Assembly: GCA_963831155.1 (NCBI GenBank)
Contig: CAWHOY010000005.1
Location: forward strand, 62,001-126,000
Reading direction: 5' to 3'
Origin: CAVRXQ01 sp963831155
GTDB taxonomy: Bacteria; Actinomycetota; Acidimicrobiia; Acidimicrobiales; Bog-793
Length of the DNA stretch: 64,000 nucleotides
Shown here: in pieces, positions 1 through 9,100 of the stretch
Layout of the letters: every line of letters starts with the position of its first letter
Position numbering within the stretch: position 1 is the first letter of the stretch
Translations under genes and position numbers: made by a program
Notes under the pieces: generated by a model
What the model saw: only the letters and a program-made list of their open reading frames with translations
Databases searched by the model: none
What the model was told of the DNA's origin: nothing

Positions 1-501
1 TGCGGGGCGACGAACCTCGGCGAGGCGCTGCGTCGCATTTCTGAGGGCGCGGCGATGATCCGTTCGAAGGGCGAGGCGGGAACCGGCAACATCGTCGAGG
101 CGGTCCGCCACCTCCGCTCGATCCTCGGCGACATCAGGAAGATCTCGACCGCTGACAGCGCCGAGCGGTACGCGTGGGCGAAATCGCTGCAAGCCCCGAT
201 CTCGCTCGTCGAAGATATCGCCGCAACGGGGCGGTTGCCGGTGCCGCTGTTCTGCGCGGGAGGGATCGCCACACCGGCCGATGCCGCTCTCGTCATGCAG
301 CTCGGCGCGGAAGCAGTTTTCGTCGGATCGGGCATCTTCAAAAGTGAGGACCCGCCGGCGCGGGCGCGCGCCATCGTCGAAGCGACATCGCACTTCAACG
401 ATCCGGAGATCCTGGCGAAGGTCTCCCGCGGGCTCGGCGCGCCAATGGCCGGTGCCGAGATCGCGTCGCTCGAGACGAGGCTGTCAGAACGGGGCTGGTG
501 A
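1..501 (+). CDS. pdxS: Pyridoxal 5'-phosphate synthase lyase subunit PdxS (3' part)
   Basis: The frame is open from the first base of the window, so the 5' part lies outside. PdxS forms the (beta/alpha)8 synthase ring that makes pyridoxal 5'-phosphate from ribose 5-phosphate, glyceraldehyde 3-phosphate and ammonia supplied by PdxT. The visible part begins CGATNLGEALRR and includes MIRSKGEAGTGN, which holds the second catalytic lysine region of the family (Lys149 by B. subtilis numbering). The later PLFCAGGIATPADA and VFVGSGIFKS segments form the phosphate-binding strands typical of PdxS. The stop overlaps the start of pdxT by a GTGA junction, which fits translational coupling of the two subunits. 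Identification is secure. Confidence 0.96.
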   Translation, partial: CGATNLGEALRRISEGAAMIRSKGEAGTGNIVEAVRHLRSILGDIRKISTADSAERYAWAKSLQAPISLVEDIAATGRLPVPLFCAGGIATPADAALVMQLGAEAVFVGSGIFKSEDPPARARAIVEATSHFNDPEILAKVSRGLGAPMAGAEIASLETRLSERGW

Positions 502-1175
502 TCGAAACGGCGATCGACGCAGCCGTCGGGAGGAGAGGCGACAAAGACCCAGACCTTTTAGTGGTCGGCGTCCTCGCCCTGCAAGGCGACGTCGAAGCGC
601 ACGCAAGGTTGCTTGAATCGCTCGGTGTCGGGGTCAAAGAGGTGCGCGTTCCCTCGGATCTCGAGGGGATCGAGGGACTCGTGCTGCCGGGCGGTGAGTC
701 GACGGCGCTGCAACTGCTCATCGAAGGAGCGGGACTGCGCGAGCCGATCGCCAAGCGCCTGGCGGACGGCCTACCGGTGCTCGGTACGTGCGCCGGGATG
801 ATCCTTCTCGCTCGCGAGGTCCTCGATGGTCGGTCCGACCAGTGGAGCTTCGGCGCGATCGACATCGCCGTGCGGCGCAACGCCTTCGGTCGACAGGCGG
901 AATCCTTCGAGGCGGACCTCGAATTCGAAGCGGCGACGAGCGAGCCGATCCACGCGGTGTTCATTCGCGCGCCCTTCGTCGAGTCGGTTGGCGATGACGT
1001 CGAAGTGCTCGCTCAGATGGCGATGTCCGACGGCAAGACAAGACCGGTCGGATGCCGTTCGCAGAACGTGACGGTCGTCGCCTTCCATCCCGAGCTCGTT
1101 TCCGATCCCCGTGTGCACGCACTGCTGGTCGCCGATACGCGTCGCCGCATCGGCGCGACAAAGGGGGAGAGCTGA
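498..1175 (+). CDS. pdxT: Pyridoxal 5'-phosphate synthase glutaminase subunit PdxT
   Basis: PdxT hydrolyses glutamine and channels ammonia to PdxS. The protein shows the class I glutamine amidotransferase fold: VGVLALQGDVEAH at the start, the oxyanion-side PGGEST, the nucleophile Cys in GTCAGMILLA and the His/Glu pair in FHPEL near the C-terminus. At 225 residues it is about 20 longer than usual. The GTG at 498 overlaps the pdxS stop, while an in-frame GTG at 561 begins directly at the conserved VVGVLALQGD and would give a normal-length protein of 204 residues. A GGGAGGAG stretch near 529-536 lies rather far from 561, so the start is unresolved. Function is secure from motif and neighbour. 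Confidence 0.95.
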   Translation: MIETAIDAAVGRRGDKDPDLLVVGVLALQGDVEAHARLLESLGVGVKEVRVPSDLEGIEGLVLPGGESTALQLLIEGAGLREPIAKRLADGLPVLGTCAGMILLAREVLDGRSDQWSFGAIDIAVRRNAFGRQAESFEADLEFEAATSEPIHAVFIRAPFVESVGDDVEVLAQMAMSDGKTRPVGCRSQNVTVVAFHPELVSDPRVHALLVADTRRRIGATKGES

Positions 1176-1642
1176 TGGCCGTGAAAGAGCTCGGCCATCT
1201 TGTCTTGTACGTGAAGAACCTCGAGCGCTCAGCGGCCTTCTATCGCGACGTGCTCGGTTGGCGTCAGGTCGCCGGACCGGGGGCCGAGGTCGAAATCCCG
1301 CTTGCATTCCCTGCTGCGATGTTCAGCGGCGGCCGTACGCACCACGAGCTTTTGCTGATCGAGGTCGGCGAGGACGCACCCGGTCCGCTCAAGGGGCGGC
1401 ACGCCGGCCTCTACCACTTCGGTTTGAAAGTCGGCGACAGCGACGAGGATCTTCGTGCGGCGCTCGAACAGGTGCGCGCGTCGGGCGCGCACGTCGTCGG
1501 CGCGGCGGATCACACCGTCACCCACAGTTTGTACATCACCGATCCGGATGGAAACGAGATCGAGCTGTACGTCGATGTCGAAGGGGTTGACTGGCGCGAC
1601 CCGGAGCTACTGCTGGCGGAGATCAAGCCGCTCGACTTGTGA
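1175..1642 (+). CDS. VOC-fold metalloprotein (glyoxalase / extradiol dioxygenase-like)
   Basis: A 155-residue protein of the vicinal oxygen chelate superfamily with two beta-alpha-beta-beta-beta modules. Likely metal ligands are His in LGHLVLYV, His in YHFGLKV and Glu in NEIELYVD, the His-His-Glu pattern of catechol 2,3-dioxygenase-like members. RSAAFYRDVLGW is the classic first helix of the family. The ATG at 1175 shares a base with the pdxT stop (TGATG) and has GGGGGAGAG just upstream, so it is probably co-transcribed with pdxST. The frame is open further upstream, but that stretch overlaps pdxT. The substrate cannot be read from sequence; placement behind pdxT does not by itself imply a role in vitamin B6 metabolism. 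Confidence 0.85.
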   Translation: MAVKELGHLVLYVKNLERSAAFYRDVLGWRQVAGPGAEVEIPLAFPAAMFSGGRTHHELLLIEVGEDAPGPLKGRHAGLYHFGLKVGDSDEDLRAALEQVRASGAHVVGAADHTVTHSLYITDPDGNEIELYVDVEGVDWRDPELLLAEIKPLDL

Positions 1643-1645
1643 TGG

Positions 1646-2548
1646 CTACGCGGCGTCGGCCGGGTGCGCGCGCACGATACGGACGCTGCCGCTCACCGAT
1701 CGGATCTGCAGCGAAAGCTCCGCTGCCGACGGCTCGGACAGGTCCGGAGCGTCGTCGAGTGGGATCTCGGATTCCAATGAGCCGGAGACCGCTTCGGCGT
1801 CGACGTGCAGAGCCGTGCCCTGCGCGACACCGGCGACGACTGAACCGCTCACCGTACGCAGCTCTGCGTCACCCGAGATGAGGCGGCCGACATGCTGACG
1901 GCCGGAAGCCGTCTCGACACGGAGGTCGCCCTCGGCGCTGCCGATCTCGACCGATCCCGAAGCCGTGCGCGCCTCGACGCTGGCGTGCGCGCCTGCGATC
2001 TCGATCCGTCCGCTCGCCGTCTTGATCTCCGCATCGGCGAGCACTGACCCGACTCGCACCGATCCTGACGCGGTAGCGATCGAGGACTTTGCGTGCAGTG
2101 TCGAACACTCGATGTCGCCGCTCGCGCTGCGGAGATGAACCTCGCCCGAGGCCTCATCGAGCCGAATCCCTCCTGACGCCGTCTTTATCGTCGCGTCGGC
2201 GAACTGTCCGCGCGCGTCGATGCGCGCCGATGCGGTCTTGACATCCAGATCGGCACCGTGCGGGGCGCGCACGGTCACGTTCACGCCTCCGGTCGATATC
2301 AACCAGCGCAGAAGCGACCCGAGTCCGCCGCGATTGCCGGTGATCTCGACGTGGATATCGTGTCCACCGTCGTGCGCGACGGCTTCGATGCGTGCCTCGC
2401 TGAGGACCGATTCGTCTCCGCCGGGACGGCTCATCGAAAGCTCGACGATCGTCTCGGGATCATCGTGGGTGCTGATCTCGACCGAACCCGACGGGTTCTC
2501 GACGTGCAAGTGCACCTTGCCCGTGGTCGCAAACCGTTCTTGTCGCAT
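1646..2548 (-). CDS. DUF4097-family beta-strand repeat protein
   Basis: A 300-residue protein made largely of short repeating beta-strand units such as IKTASGGIRLDEASGEVHL, VETASGR and LRTVSGSV, the right-handed parallel-beta pattern of DUF4097 (putative adhesin-like) proteins. There is no signal peptide or membrane segment, so it is probably cytoplasmic or membrane-associated through partners. The ATG at 2548 was chosen because AGGAGG lies just upstream; the frame continues upstream but without a better site. It is the last gene of a minus-strand operon behind a ribbon-helix-helix gene, a pairing seen repeatedly in actinobacteria (family knowledge). Its 3' end is convergent with the VOC gene, with only a few bases between them. 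The molecular role of the family is unknown. Confidence 0.85.
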   Translation of the reverse strand: MRQERFATTGKVHLHVENPSGSVEISTHDDPETIVELSMSRPGGDESVLSEARIEAVAHDGGHDIHVEITGNRGGLGSLLRWLISTGGVNVTVRAPHGADLDVKTASARIDARGQFADATIKTASGGIRLDEASGEVHLRSASGDIECSTLHAKSSIATASGSVRVGSVLADAEIKTASGRIEIAGAHASVEARTASGSVEIGSAEGDLRVETASGRQHVGRLISGDAELRTVSGSVVAGVAQGTALHVDAEAVSGSLESEIPLDDAPDLSEPSAAELSLQIRSVSGSVRIVRAHPADAA

Positions 2549-2591
2549 GGCTCCTCCTGTCGTTGCGTTCGAGCGCGTTCTGATGGCGCGT

Positions 2592-3044
2592 TCAGCTGCG
2601 CCCGTATCCACTCAAGCGTCGACCGACACCGGTACTGATGTTGGGCACACGAGAGCGCAGGCTGAGCGCGCGGACTATGTAGCTGTTCACCGAGATCCCC
2701 TCGCGTTGGGCGGCGAGTTCGACCTTTGTCTTCAGCTGTTCGGGCAGGCGCAGGGTGATACGCGCCGACGCGTCGTCGCTGTAGTCGTCGGACGTCTCAT
2801 CTGGATCGTCGATGTAGACGAGTTCCGCGTCTTGTCCGGCGAGTCGGACCTCGACGCGTCCGTGGGGCAGTCGCTCGTCGAGTTCGGACGCAATTTGCCC
2901 GAGAAGTTCGAGCAGTGTCGCCGTGACGGGTCGAACCATCGCTTCGGCGAGCCGCTCGGCGATCAGGGCGGTGGCGTCGTCTCCGAGTGCCGCCACGCTG
3001 ACCAGGTCTTCGCGCACCGCGGCGACAACGCTCGAGATCCTCAT
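2592..3044 (-). CDS. HicB-like ribbon-helix-helix protein
   Basis: A 150-residue protein whose C-terminal third holds a ribbon-helix-helix DNA-binding motif (ARITLRLPEQLKTKVELAA, then GISVNSYIVRAL) like HicB-family antitoxin regulators. The N-terminal 90 residues are helical then acidic and have no recognisable HicB fold. No HicA toxin is adjacent; instead the DUF4097 gene follows 43 bp downstream, so this is more likely a regulator or partner of that gene than half of a toxin-antitoxin pair. The gene probably regulates its own promoter: a perfect TGACGTCA palindrome lies upstream at 3316-3323. The DNA-binding call is good; the regulatory target is inference. Confidence 0.8.
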   Translation of the reverse strand: MRISSVVAAVREDLVSVAALGDDATALIAERLAEAMVRPVTATLLELLGQIASELDERLPHGRVEVRLAGQDAELVYIDDPDETSDDYSDDASARITLRLPEQLKTKVELAAQREGISVNSYIVRALSLRSRVPNISTGVGRRLSGYGRS

Positions 3045-3072
3045 CGCGAAGCGCTCCGATGCCGAGCTCTCC

Positions 3073-3276
3073 TCACCACGACTGCCGCATTCCGACGAAG
3101 GAGGTGTCGACGCGCGAGAAGGCGAGTTTCGCTCCGAGTGTGATCAGCTCCTCGCCGAGACGGTTGAGGAATCGTCGCTGTCGCGGCGCCACCCGGACGA
3201 CGACTTGGCTGCCTTTCGTTGGTGGCTGTGACGTCGCCTTCTGGCGGGCAAGGGACTCGATGAGCAGGGGATTCAC
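3073..3276 (-). CDS. Small hypothetical protein, first gene of the RHH-DUF4097 operon
   Basis: A 67-residue open frame starting at a GTG with an AGGTGAAGAG purine-rich stretch upstream. It ends 28 bp before the ribbon-helix-helix gene and sits directly downstream of a good promoter match. The sequence is basic and helical (RQRRFLNRLGEELITLGAKL) with no signal peptide, membrane segment or recognised domain. Operon position and spacing support translation, but the frame is short and I do not recognise a family. Confidence 0.45.
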   Translation of the reverse strand: MNPLLIESLARQKATSQPPTKGSQVVVRVAPRQRRFLNRLGEELITLGAKLAFSRVDTSFVGMRQSW

Positions 3277-3315
3277 GTTCTCTTCACCTCACTTGACGTC
3301 TCAATGGCGTCTGAA

Positions 3316-3351
3316 TGACGTCATAATGACATCACCCAGACGCCGCGTCAA
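3316..3351 (-). promoter_or_regulatory. Promoter and probable operator of the RHH-DUF4097 operon
   Basis: On the minus strand a -35 TTGACG (3346-3351) and a -10 CATTAT (3323-3328) are separated by 17 bp. A perfect 8-bp palindrome TGACGTCA (3316-3323) lies at the expected transcription start, and related ACGTC/ATGTC half-sites occur at 3295-3300 and near 3328-3333. Ribbon-helix-helix proteins bind short palindromes of this kind, so autoregulation is plausible. Confidence 0.55.
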
Positions 3352-3377
3352 GTGGGGTCAGGAGACGTGATCAGGCG

Positions 3378-3893
3378 TCAATCGTTCTCGACAATGAAGT
3401 CCCATTTCGCGACGATGCGCCCGTCGAGCGGTGCCCAACGCATCAACCCCTCGCCGACCGGTTCGCCAGCGCGCAGTTCGAAGGTGACGGCACGGCCCGG
3501 CTCCAAGACCCCGGGCGGACGCGGCGCTCCGGGCATGAAGTGGGGCTGAAAGACCGCACCGGAATCGTCGATGCCGTCGAAGTCCGTTAACGAGATGGGC
3601 ACCGGACCGGTCGCCTTCCACATCGTCACCGTCCAAGTGCACGTGGTTGCTGGTGCCTGATACGGCAAACCCTCGCCGGGGACCTCTGGCCCGCTGACGA
3701 TGACAAAGACCGACCAGCGCGAGGTGACGATCTTCACAGTGTCGCCCTCTGAGGTGAGCGCCGGACGGGCCTCCGTTCCGACGAGCATCGCGTCACTCCG
3801 CACGTGGAGGGTGCCCTTTGGGAGGAAAGCCGGGTATCCGACGAGTCCGCCCTTTTCGCGGGGAGCACTGCTGGCGCCGAGTACCGCGACCAA
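3378..3893 (-). CDS. Membrane-anchored hypothetical protein with no ordinary start codon
   Basis: From the only available TTG at 3893 this is 171 residues: a mostly beta, Trp-containing extracytoplasmic domain (IVTSRWSVFVIV, TCTWTVTMWKATG) ending KWDFIVEND. The frame is open further upstream and encodes a basic stretch (DDARRRRGGR) followed by a hydrophobic segment (LLLASLVGIALVTVGLVAG), which looks like a genuine N-terminal membrane anchor. No ATG, GTG or TTG occurs between the TTG at 3893, which lies inside that hydrophobic segment, and an in-frame TGA at 4050-4052. That TGA is the stop of the upstream phosphoesterase frame. Either the start was lost, the gene uses a rare start, or it is read through from upstream. 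I recognise no family. Confidence 0.5.
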   Translation of the reverse strand: MVAVLGASSAPREKGGLVGYPAFLPKGTLHVRSDAMLVGTEARPALTSEGDTVKIVTSRWSVFVIVSGPEVPGEGLPYQAPATTCTWTVTMWKATGPVPISLTDFDGIDDSGAVFQPHFMPGAPRPPGVLEPGRAVTFELRAGEPVGEGLMRWAPLDGRIVAKWDFIVEND

Positions 3894-4049
3894 CCCGGCG
3901 ACTAACCCGACAGTGACGAGCGCGATACCGACGAGCGACGCGAGAAGAAGTTCGCGACCACCGCGCCGTCGACGCGCGTCGTCAGCCGCGCGGGGGGAGG
4001 TCGCGCGCGGCTGACTTCGCGGTCGGGCGGACGATGTCCTGGGAACCGG

Positions 4050-5889
4050 TCAGACTCCTCGACTGCTGTCGAAGTTGAGGAGGATGGATCTCTCGCCCCT
4101 CGAGGTGGCGTTGCCGGGGAAATCCTTCGAGGACAGCTGCGGCCCGCGTGGAGGGGGTGGATCTGGCGGGACGTACTTCCCCGAAGGGTTGGTGAAGACG
4201 TCCGGGCCGAACGGGCTTAGTCCCGGCTGGGCGGCATAGCCGAGGTGGCCTTCGCCGTCGAGACCTCCCGAAACGCTTCCGGCACCTGGCGAAAGCGGCG
4301 TCCAGTCGTCGCCGGCGGCGACGTCGAACAGGTCTTCCATCGTGGCCAGCCAGCTGTAGTGGTTGTAGTAGACGTTCGAGACCGTGCCGGGCTTGATGTA
4401 TGGGCTGATCAAGACGCTCCCGGTGTCGCCGCCGCCGGGGGTCGGGTCGGTGGCGTCGTAGAGGGGATCGGGCGTCTCGCCGGTGGACAAGAAGCCCGGG
4501 ACTCCCTCGGCGCTCAAGGTGATGGTCGTTACTGGCCCCATCGGAGTGATGGGGCTGCCGTTCTGGGAGACGAGTTGGAAGGAGCCGACGACGTCGGTCC
4601 CGGTGTTCGTCTGGGGGTACTGCGGCCCGGTGTCCGTCACGGCGCCGACGAACGCGTTCGGGGGGATGTTCGTACCGGTCACGGCGCGTCCGGTGTCGTC
4701 GGCGAGGATCGAATTGTCGACGATGATCGTCGAGTTCGCGCTCCCGACGACCGTGTCGGTGCGCGAACCCGCCGGGTTGCCGGAGCCACCGCGGTCGATG
4801 CCGACGACGCAACCGGAGTTGGCCGGGGTGAGCGTCGACGAACAGGCTGGCGGGCGGTCGATGAAGCTGTTGTTGCCCGGTCCGGGGTCGAGCTGATCGC
4901 CGGCTGAGTTCGTGTCGAGTGTCGAGTTCGGCCCGGTGGGTTCACTCGGCACGTTGACGCCGCCGATGTTCTCGCCAGCCGCGTCGGCGAGAATGCCGTA
5001 GGCGCCGTAGATCGTGTCGGCGCCGGGCGCCGTCGTCCCGGGGTGGCCGTACGACGGCGCGTCGGCCGGCTGGTTCGGACCAGAAGTCTGCGCGTTGTTG
5101 AAGCTGTTGCCGCTGTAGGTGAACGGCGGGAAGCCCTCGTCGAAGGTGATATCGATCAGGCCGCCGTCACGGAACGCCTCTGACTGCTCGATGAGCGGGA
5201 TGTAGTACTCGAGGAACAGGTCACTTGTCTTCGCGGTCGGGAACCGTCTCTGCTTGGAACGGAGAGTAGGGGCCCTGCAGGTAGTTCTGCTCACCGCCGA
5301 GATCCTGGTCGTAGTCCTTCCAGGTGAGCCCCGCCGCGTTGAGCTGATTGAAAAGAGTCGGGACGTCGGTCGGGAACGAACAGCCATTGTTTCCGAGGGA
5401 GGCGTTGGCACCACCTTTCGAGACGAGCTGTCCGTAGTTGGAGTTCACCCCGAGCGACCCGCCGGTCGTGTCGATGCCGGAGTTCGAGTTGATCAGCGTG
5501 TCCGTCGTCGCGCAGTCCTCTTGCACGTCTTCTGATGGCGCTTGTCCAGAGACCATCGAGAGGTAGTTGTCCATGCTCGAGTGTCCGGTCCCGTAGTAGT
5601 GGGTGAGCAACGCACCTTGTGCCGGCAAGGTCTTCCAGAGATAGGAGTTCTCGTTCAGCCCCGTGAAGGTGGCGTCGTACGACTTGTTCTCCAAGATGAT
5701 CAGCCAGACGTGCTTGATCGAGTGTGGCGCCAAGCCGGTGCCGTCGCTCGTAATGACGACACCGTTTCTCACGTGCGCAGACGCCAGCGACGGCGGCGCG
5801 GAAGCTCCCGCGACGATCGCCAACGTACCGGCACCCAAAAGCAGTGCAGTTGCAGACAACGCGACTCGCTTACGGCGCAGGATGGTCAT
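4050..5889 (-). pseudogene. Secreted phosphoesterase (PF04185-like), internally deleted and frameshifted
   Basis: Two overlapping minus-strand frames encode the two halves of one secreted phosphoesterase. The N-terminal half (from ATG 5889, alternative ATG 5910) has a signal peptide (VALSATALLLGAGTLAIVAG), the family motif IILENKSYDATFTG and LTHYYGTGHSSMDNYLSMVSGQ, and stops after VPDREDK at 5221. The C-terminal half resumes in another frame at about SDLFLEYYIPLIEQSEAF and contains ITFDEGFPPFTYSG, ending at 4050. In intact relatives a stretch of roughly 80-100 residues, with a further conserved catalytic segment, separates these two points (recalled from the family, not computed). A deletion with loss of frame near 5225-5240 therefore looks likely, leaving the gene inactive unless it is an assembly error. 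Confidence 0.75.
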
Positions 5890-6187
5890 GAGCGCAGTCT
5901 CATCAGGCATCACGGAGTGGCTCAACGACCGGCGCGTGAAACTTGAGTGAATGCGGCGCGCCAAATCGAAAACGTCTGTAACCCAAGGATCGGCGCGGCG
6001 GGCGACGGCTTCCCTAGGGCGACGTCGTTTGACCCCGACGGCGGACGTCCCGACCGCTCCGTTCGCGGTGCGAGCCGAGCCGTCGGCGGACAACCCGCCC
6101 ATCCTCGCAGGACGTCGTAGCCTTTCGGGTTGGAGCGCTTAGTCGGCTAACCGCTCGGCCGTGTCTGTCGACCCCGGGAGGCCTGAG

Positions 6188-9100
6188 ATGCGATGTCCCT
6201 CGTGCGGGAGCGAGGTTCTCGAAGGCAAGCGGTTTTGCGCCGATTGCGGCGCGGCGCTCGTTGGCCGCTGTTCGTTCTGCGGCGCTGAGCTTGTCGCAGG
6301 AAAGCCGTTTTGTGCTGACTGCGGCTCGGCAATCGCCAGTGATCCGGCCGCTATCCGAGCCTCGCCGGTCGCCCAAGCGGCGATGTCGCAGGAGCGGTCG
6401 AACACAGGATCGGGCGCTGGCACCGCTTTCCCCGAACCCGACGTCCGAAGCCAGAGCCCGACGACCGAGCTGAGGCGCGTCTCGGTTCTGTTCTGCGACC
6501 TCGTCGGGTTCACGCGGCTCTCGGAGGAACTTGACCCCGACGAGGTTCGCGAGCTGCTGTCGGGCTATTTCGACCTTGCTCGGGCCATCGTTGCTCGTTA
6601 TGGCGGCGTCATTCAGAAGTTCATCGGTGACGCAGTCATGGCCGTGTGGGGGGCGCCGATAGCGAACGAAGACGACGCCGACCGAGCGGTTCGTGCCGGG
6701 TTGGAGCTCGTTTCGGCGGTCGCGAACTATGGCAACGAGCACGCTGGGTCAGGTCTCCAAGCGCGTGTGGGGATCGTGACCGGCACGGCAGCGATCACGG
6801 AGACTCCCGAGGAGGGTCTAGTTGTTGGAGACCGAGTGAACACCGCGTCGCGCATTCAGGCAGCCGCGCCTGCGGGCAGTTGCTTCGTGGACGAGTCGAC
6901 GCGACGGGCAACAGATGCGTCGATCGTCTTCGCGGACGCTGGGGTGCACGAGTTGAAGGGCAAGACTGAGCCCGTTCGACTGTTTGAGGCCTTGCGCGTC
7001 GTCGCGGGCGTCGGCGGCGCGCTGAAATCCGAGGGTCTCGAAGCTCCTTTCGTCGGCCGTGATCGCGAGTTCCGCCTCGTCAAGGACATGTTCCACGCGT
7101 CGGCTGAAGATTCGAGAGCCCATCTCGTGTCGGTGACGGGCATCGCCGGCATCGGAAAGAGCCGGCTCGCCTGGGAGTACTACAAGTACATGGACGGACT
7201 GTCGAGTCTGTTCCGATGGCACCGGGGACGCTGCCTCTCCTACGGCGAAGGGGTCGCCTACTGGGCGCTCGCCGAGATGGTTCGGGGACGCGCCGGCATC
7301 TTGGAAGGCGAGGACACCGCCTCGGCCGCCGAAAAACTCCATGCGTCCGTCGTCGAGCACGTCCCTGATTCCGACGAGCGTCAGTGGGTTGAGCCGCGCC
7401 TCGCCCACTTGATCGGGCTCGAGGAGAGAACCGCCCGCGATAAAGAGGACCTCTTCGCGGCGTGGCGCCTGTTCTTCGAGCGCATGTCCGAGATCTATCC
7501 GGTGGTCATGTCCTTCGAGGACATGCAGTGGGCCGACGCGTCATTGCTCGACTTCATCGAGTACCTGTTGGACTGGTCGAAGAACCATCCCATCTTCGTG
7601 CTCACACTGGCGCGGCCGGACCTCGTCGAGAGACGCTCGAGTTGGGGAGCGGGGCGGCGGAACTTCACGTCGATCTATCTCGAGCCACTCTCCGAAAAGG
7701 CGATGCACGACCTCATCACCGGTCTTGTTCCGGGTCTGCCCGAGGAGATCAGCGACCAGATCCTCGCTCGCGCCGAAGGGGTCCCGCTCTACGCGGTCGA
7801 GACGGTGCGGATGCTGATCGACCGCGGTCTGCTCGCGCTCGAAGGCTCGAGCTACCAACCAGTCGGTGTCATCGGTCCCCTCGACGTTCCCGAGACGCTG
7901 CAAGCGCTCATCGCGGCTCGTCTCGATGGCCTCTTGCCAGGCGAAAGGAGCCTTCTTCAAGACTCCGCCGTCCTCGGAAAGTCATTTCCGAAGGCGTCGC
8001 TGCTCACGTTGTCAGGTATCGCCGAGGCCGATCTCGACGGACTCCTCGCGTCGCTCATGAAAAAAGAGGTCCTCGGACGCCAAGGCGATCCTCGCTCACC
8101 CGAACACGGACACTTCACGTTCCTCCAGGACCTCGTGCGGACCGTCGTGTATGAGTCTGTCCCAAAGCGGCAGCGCAAGGAGAAGCACCTCGCAGTCGCG
8201 ACCCACCTGCAACAGGTATGGGGTGACGACGACGAGGAGATCGTCGGGGTCATCGCTTCTCACTACCTCGACGCTTATCGGCTCGCGCCAGACGCGGACG
8301 ACGCGGCCGAGGTGAAAGCGAGGGCGCGCGAGAAACTCATCCAAGCGGGCGAGCGCTCCGCGTCACTCGCGGCCGCCGAAGAGGCGCGGCTCTATTTCGA
8401 AGAGGCGCTCTCGCTGGCCGATGATCCCGACACGCGCGCGGTCCTCGAGGAACGCGCCGGACAGATGGCTTCGTGGGCCGGTCAATTCGAAGTGGCACGG
8501 TCGTACTTCGAAAGGGCGATCGAGTCGCTCGACGCTTCCGGACGGACGCACGCGAGCGCCCGCGTCAGCGCGCGACTTGGGGAAGTCGACCTTTTCGAAG
8601 AACGGCACGAGGAAGCCATCGCGCGAATGGAGAATGCCTTCGCCGTGCTGTCGAGTGATGAGAGCGATGCTGATGTTGCCGCGCTCGCTGCCCAGCTCGG
8701 TCGCCTCCTTTACTTCACCGGAGCGCGCGAGAAAGCGGCTTCCCGGATCGAGTTCGCTCTCGATCTGGCTGAGCGGCTCGAACTGCCAGAGCAAGTCTCG
8801 CAAGCGCTCAACACCAAGGCCGTGCTCCTCTCTTCGTACGGCCGAAAGCACGAGGCGAATGCCCTGATGGATCGCGCGCTGCAGCTCGCGATCGATCATG
8901 GCCTCACGGAGGCGGCGTTACGCGCGTACAACAACCTGATCACGTTTTTGGAATACCAGGACCGCTACACAGAGGCACTCGCTCTCAGCAGGGCCGGCCT
9001 CGAACTCGCCAGAAGGACCGGCAGCAAGACCTGGGAGTCGGCGCTGCTCGCGACCACGCTCATACCGATGTATTTCGCCGGCCAGTGGGACGAACTTCTC

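Noticed and set aside
2592..3044. HicAB toxin-antitoxin pair
   Set aside because: Only the RHH part resembles HicB; no HicA-like toxin gene is adjacent.
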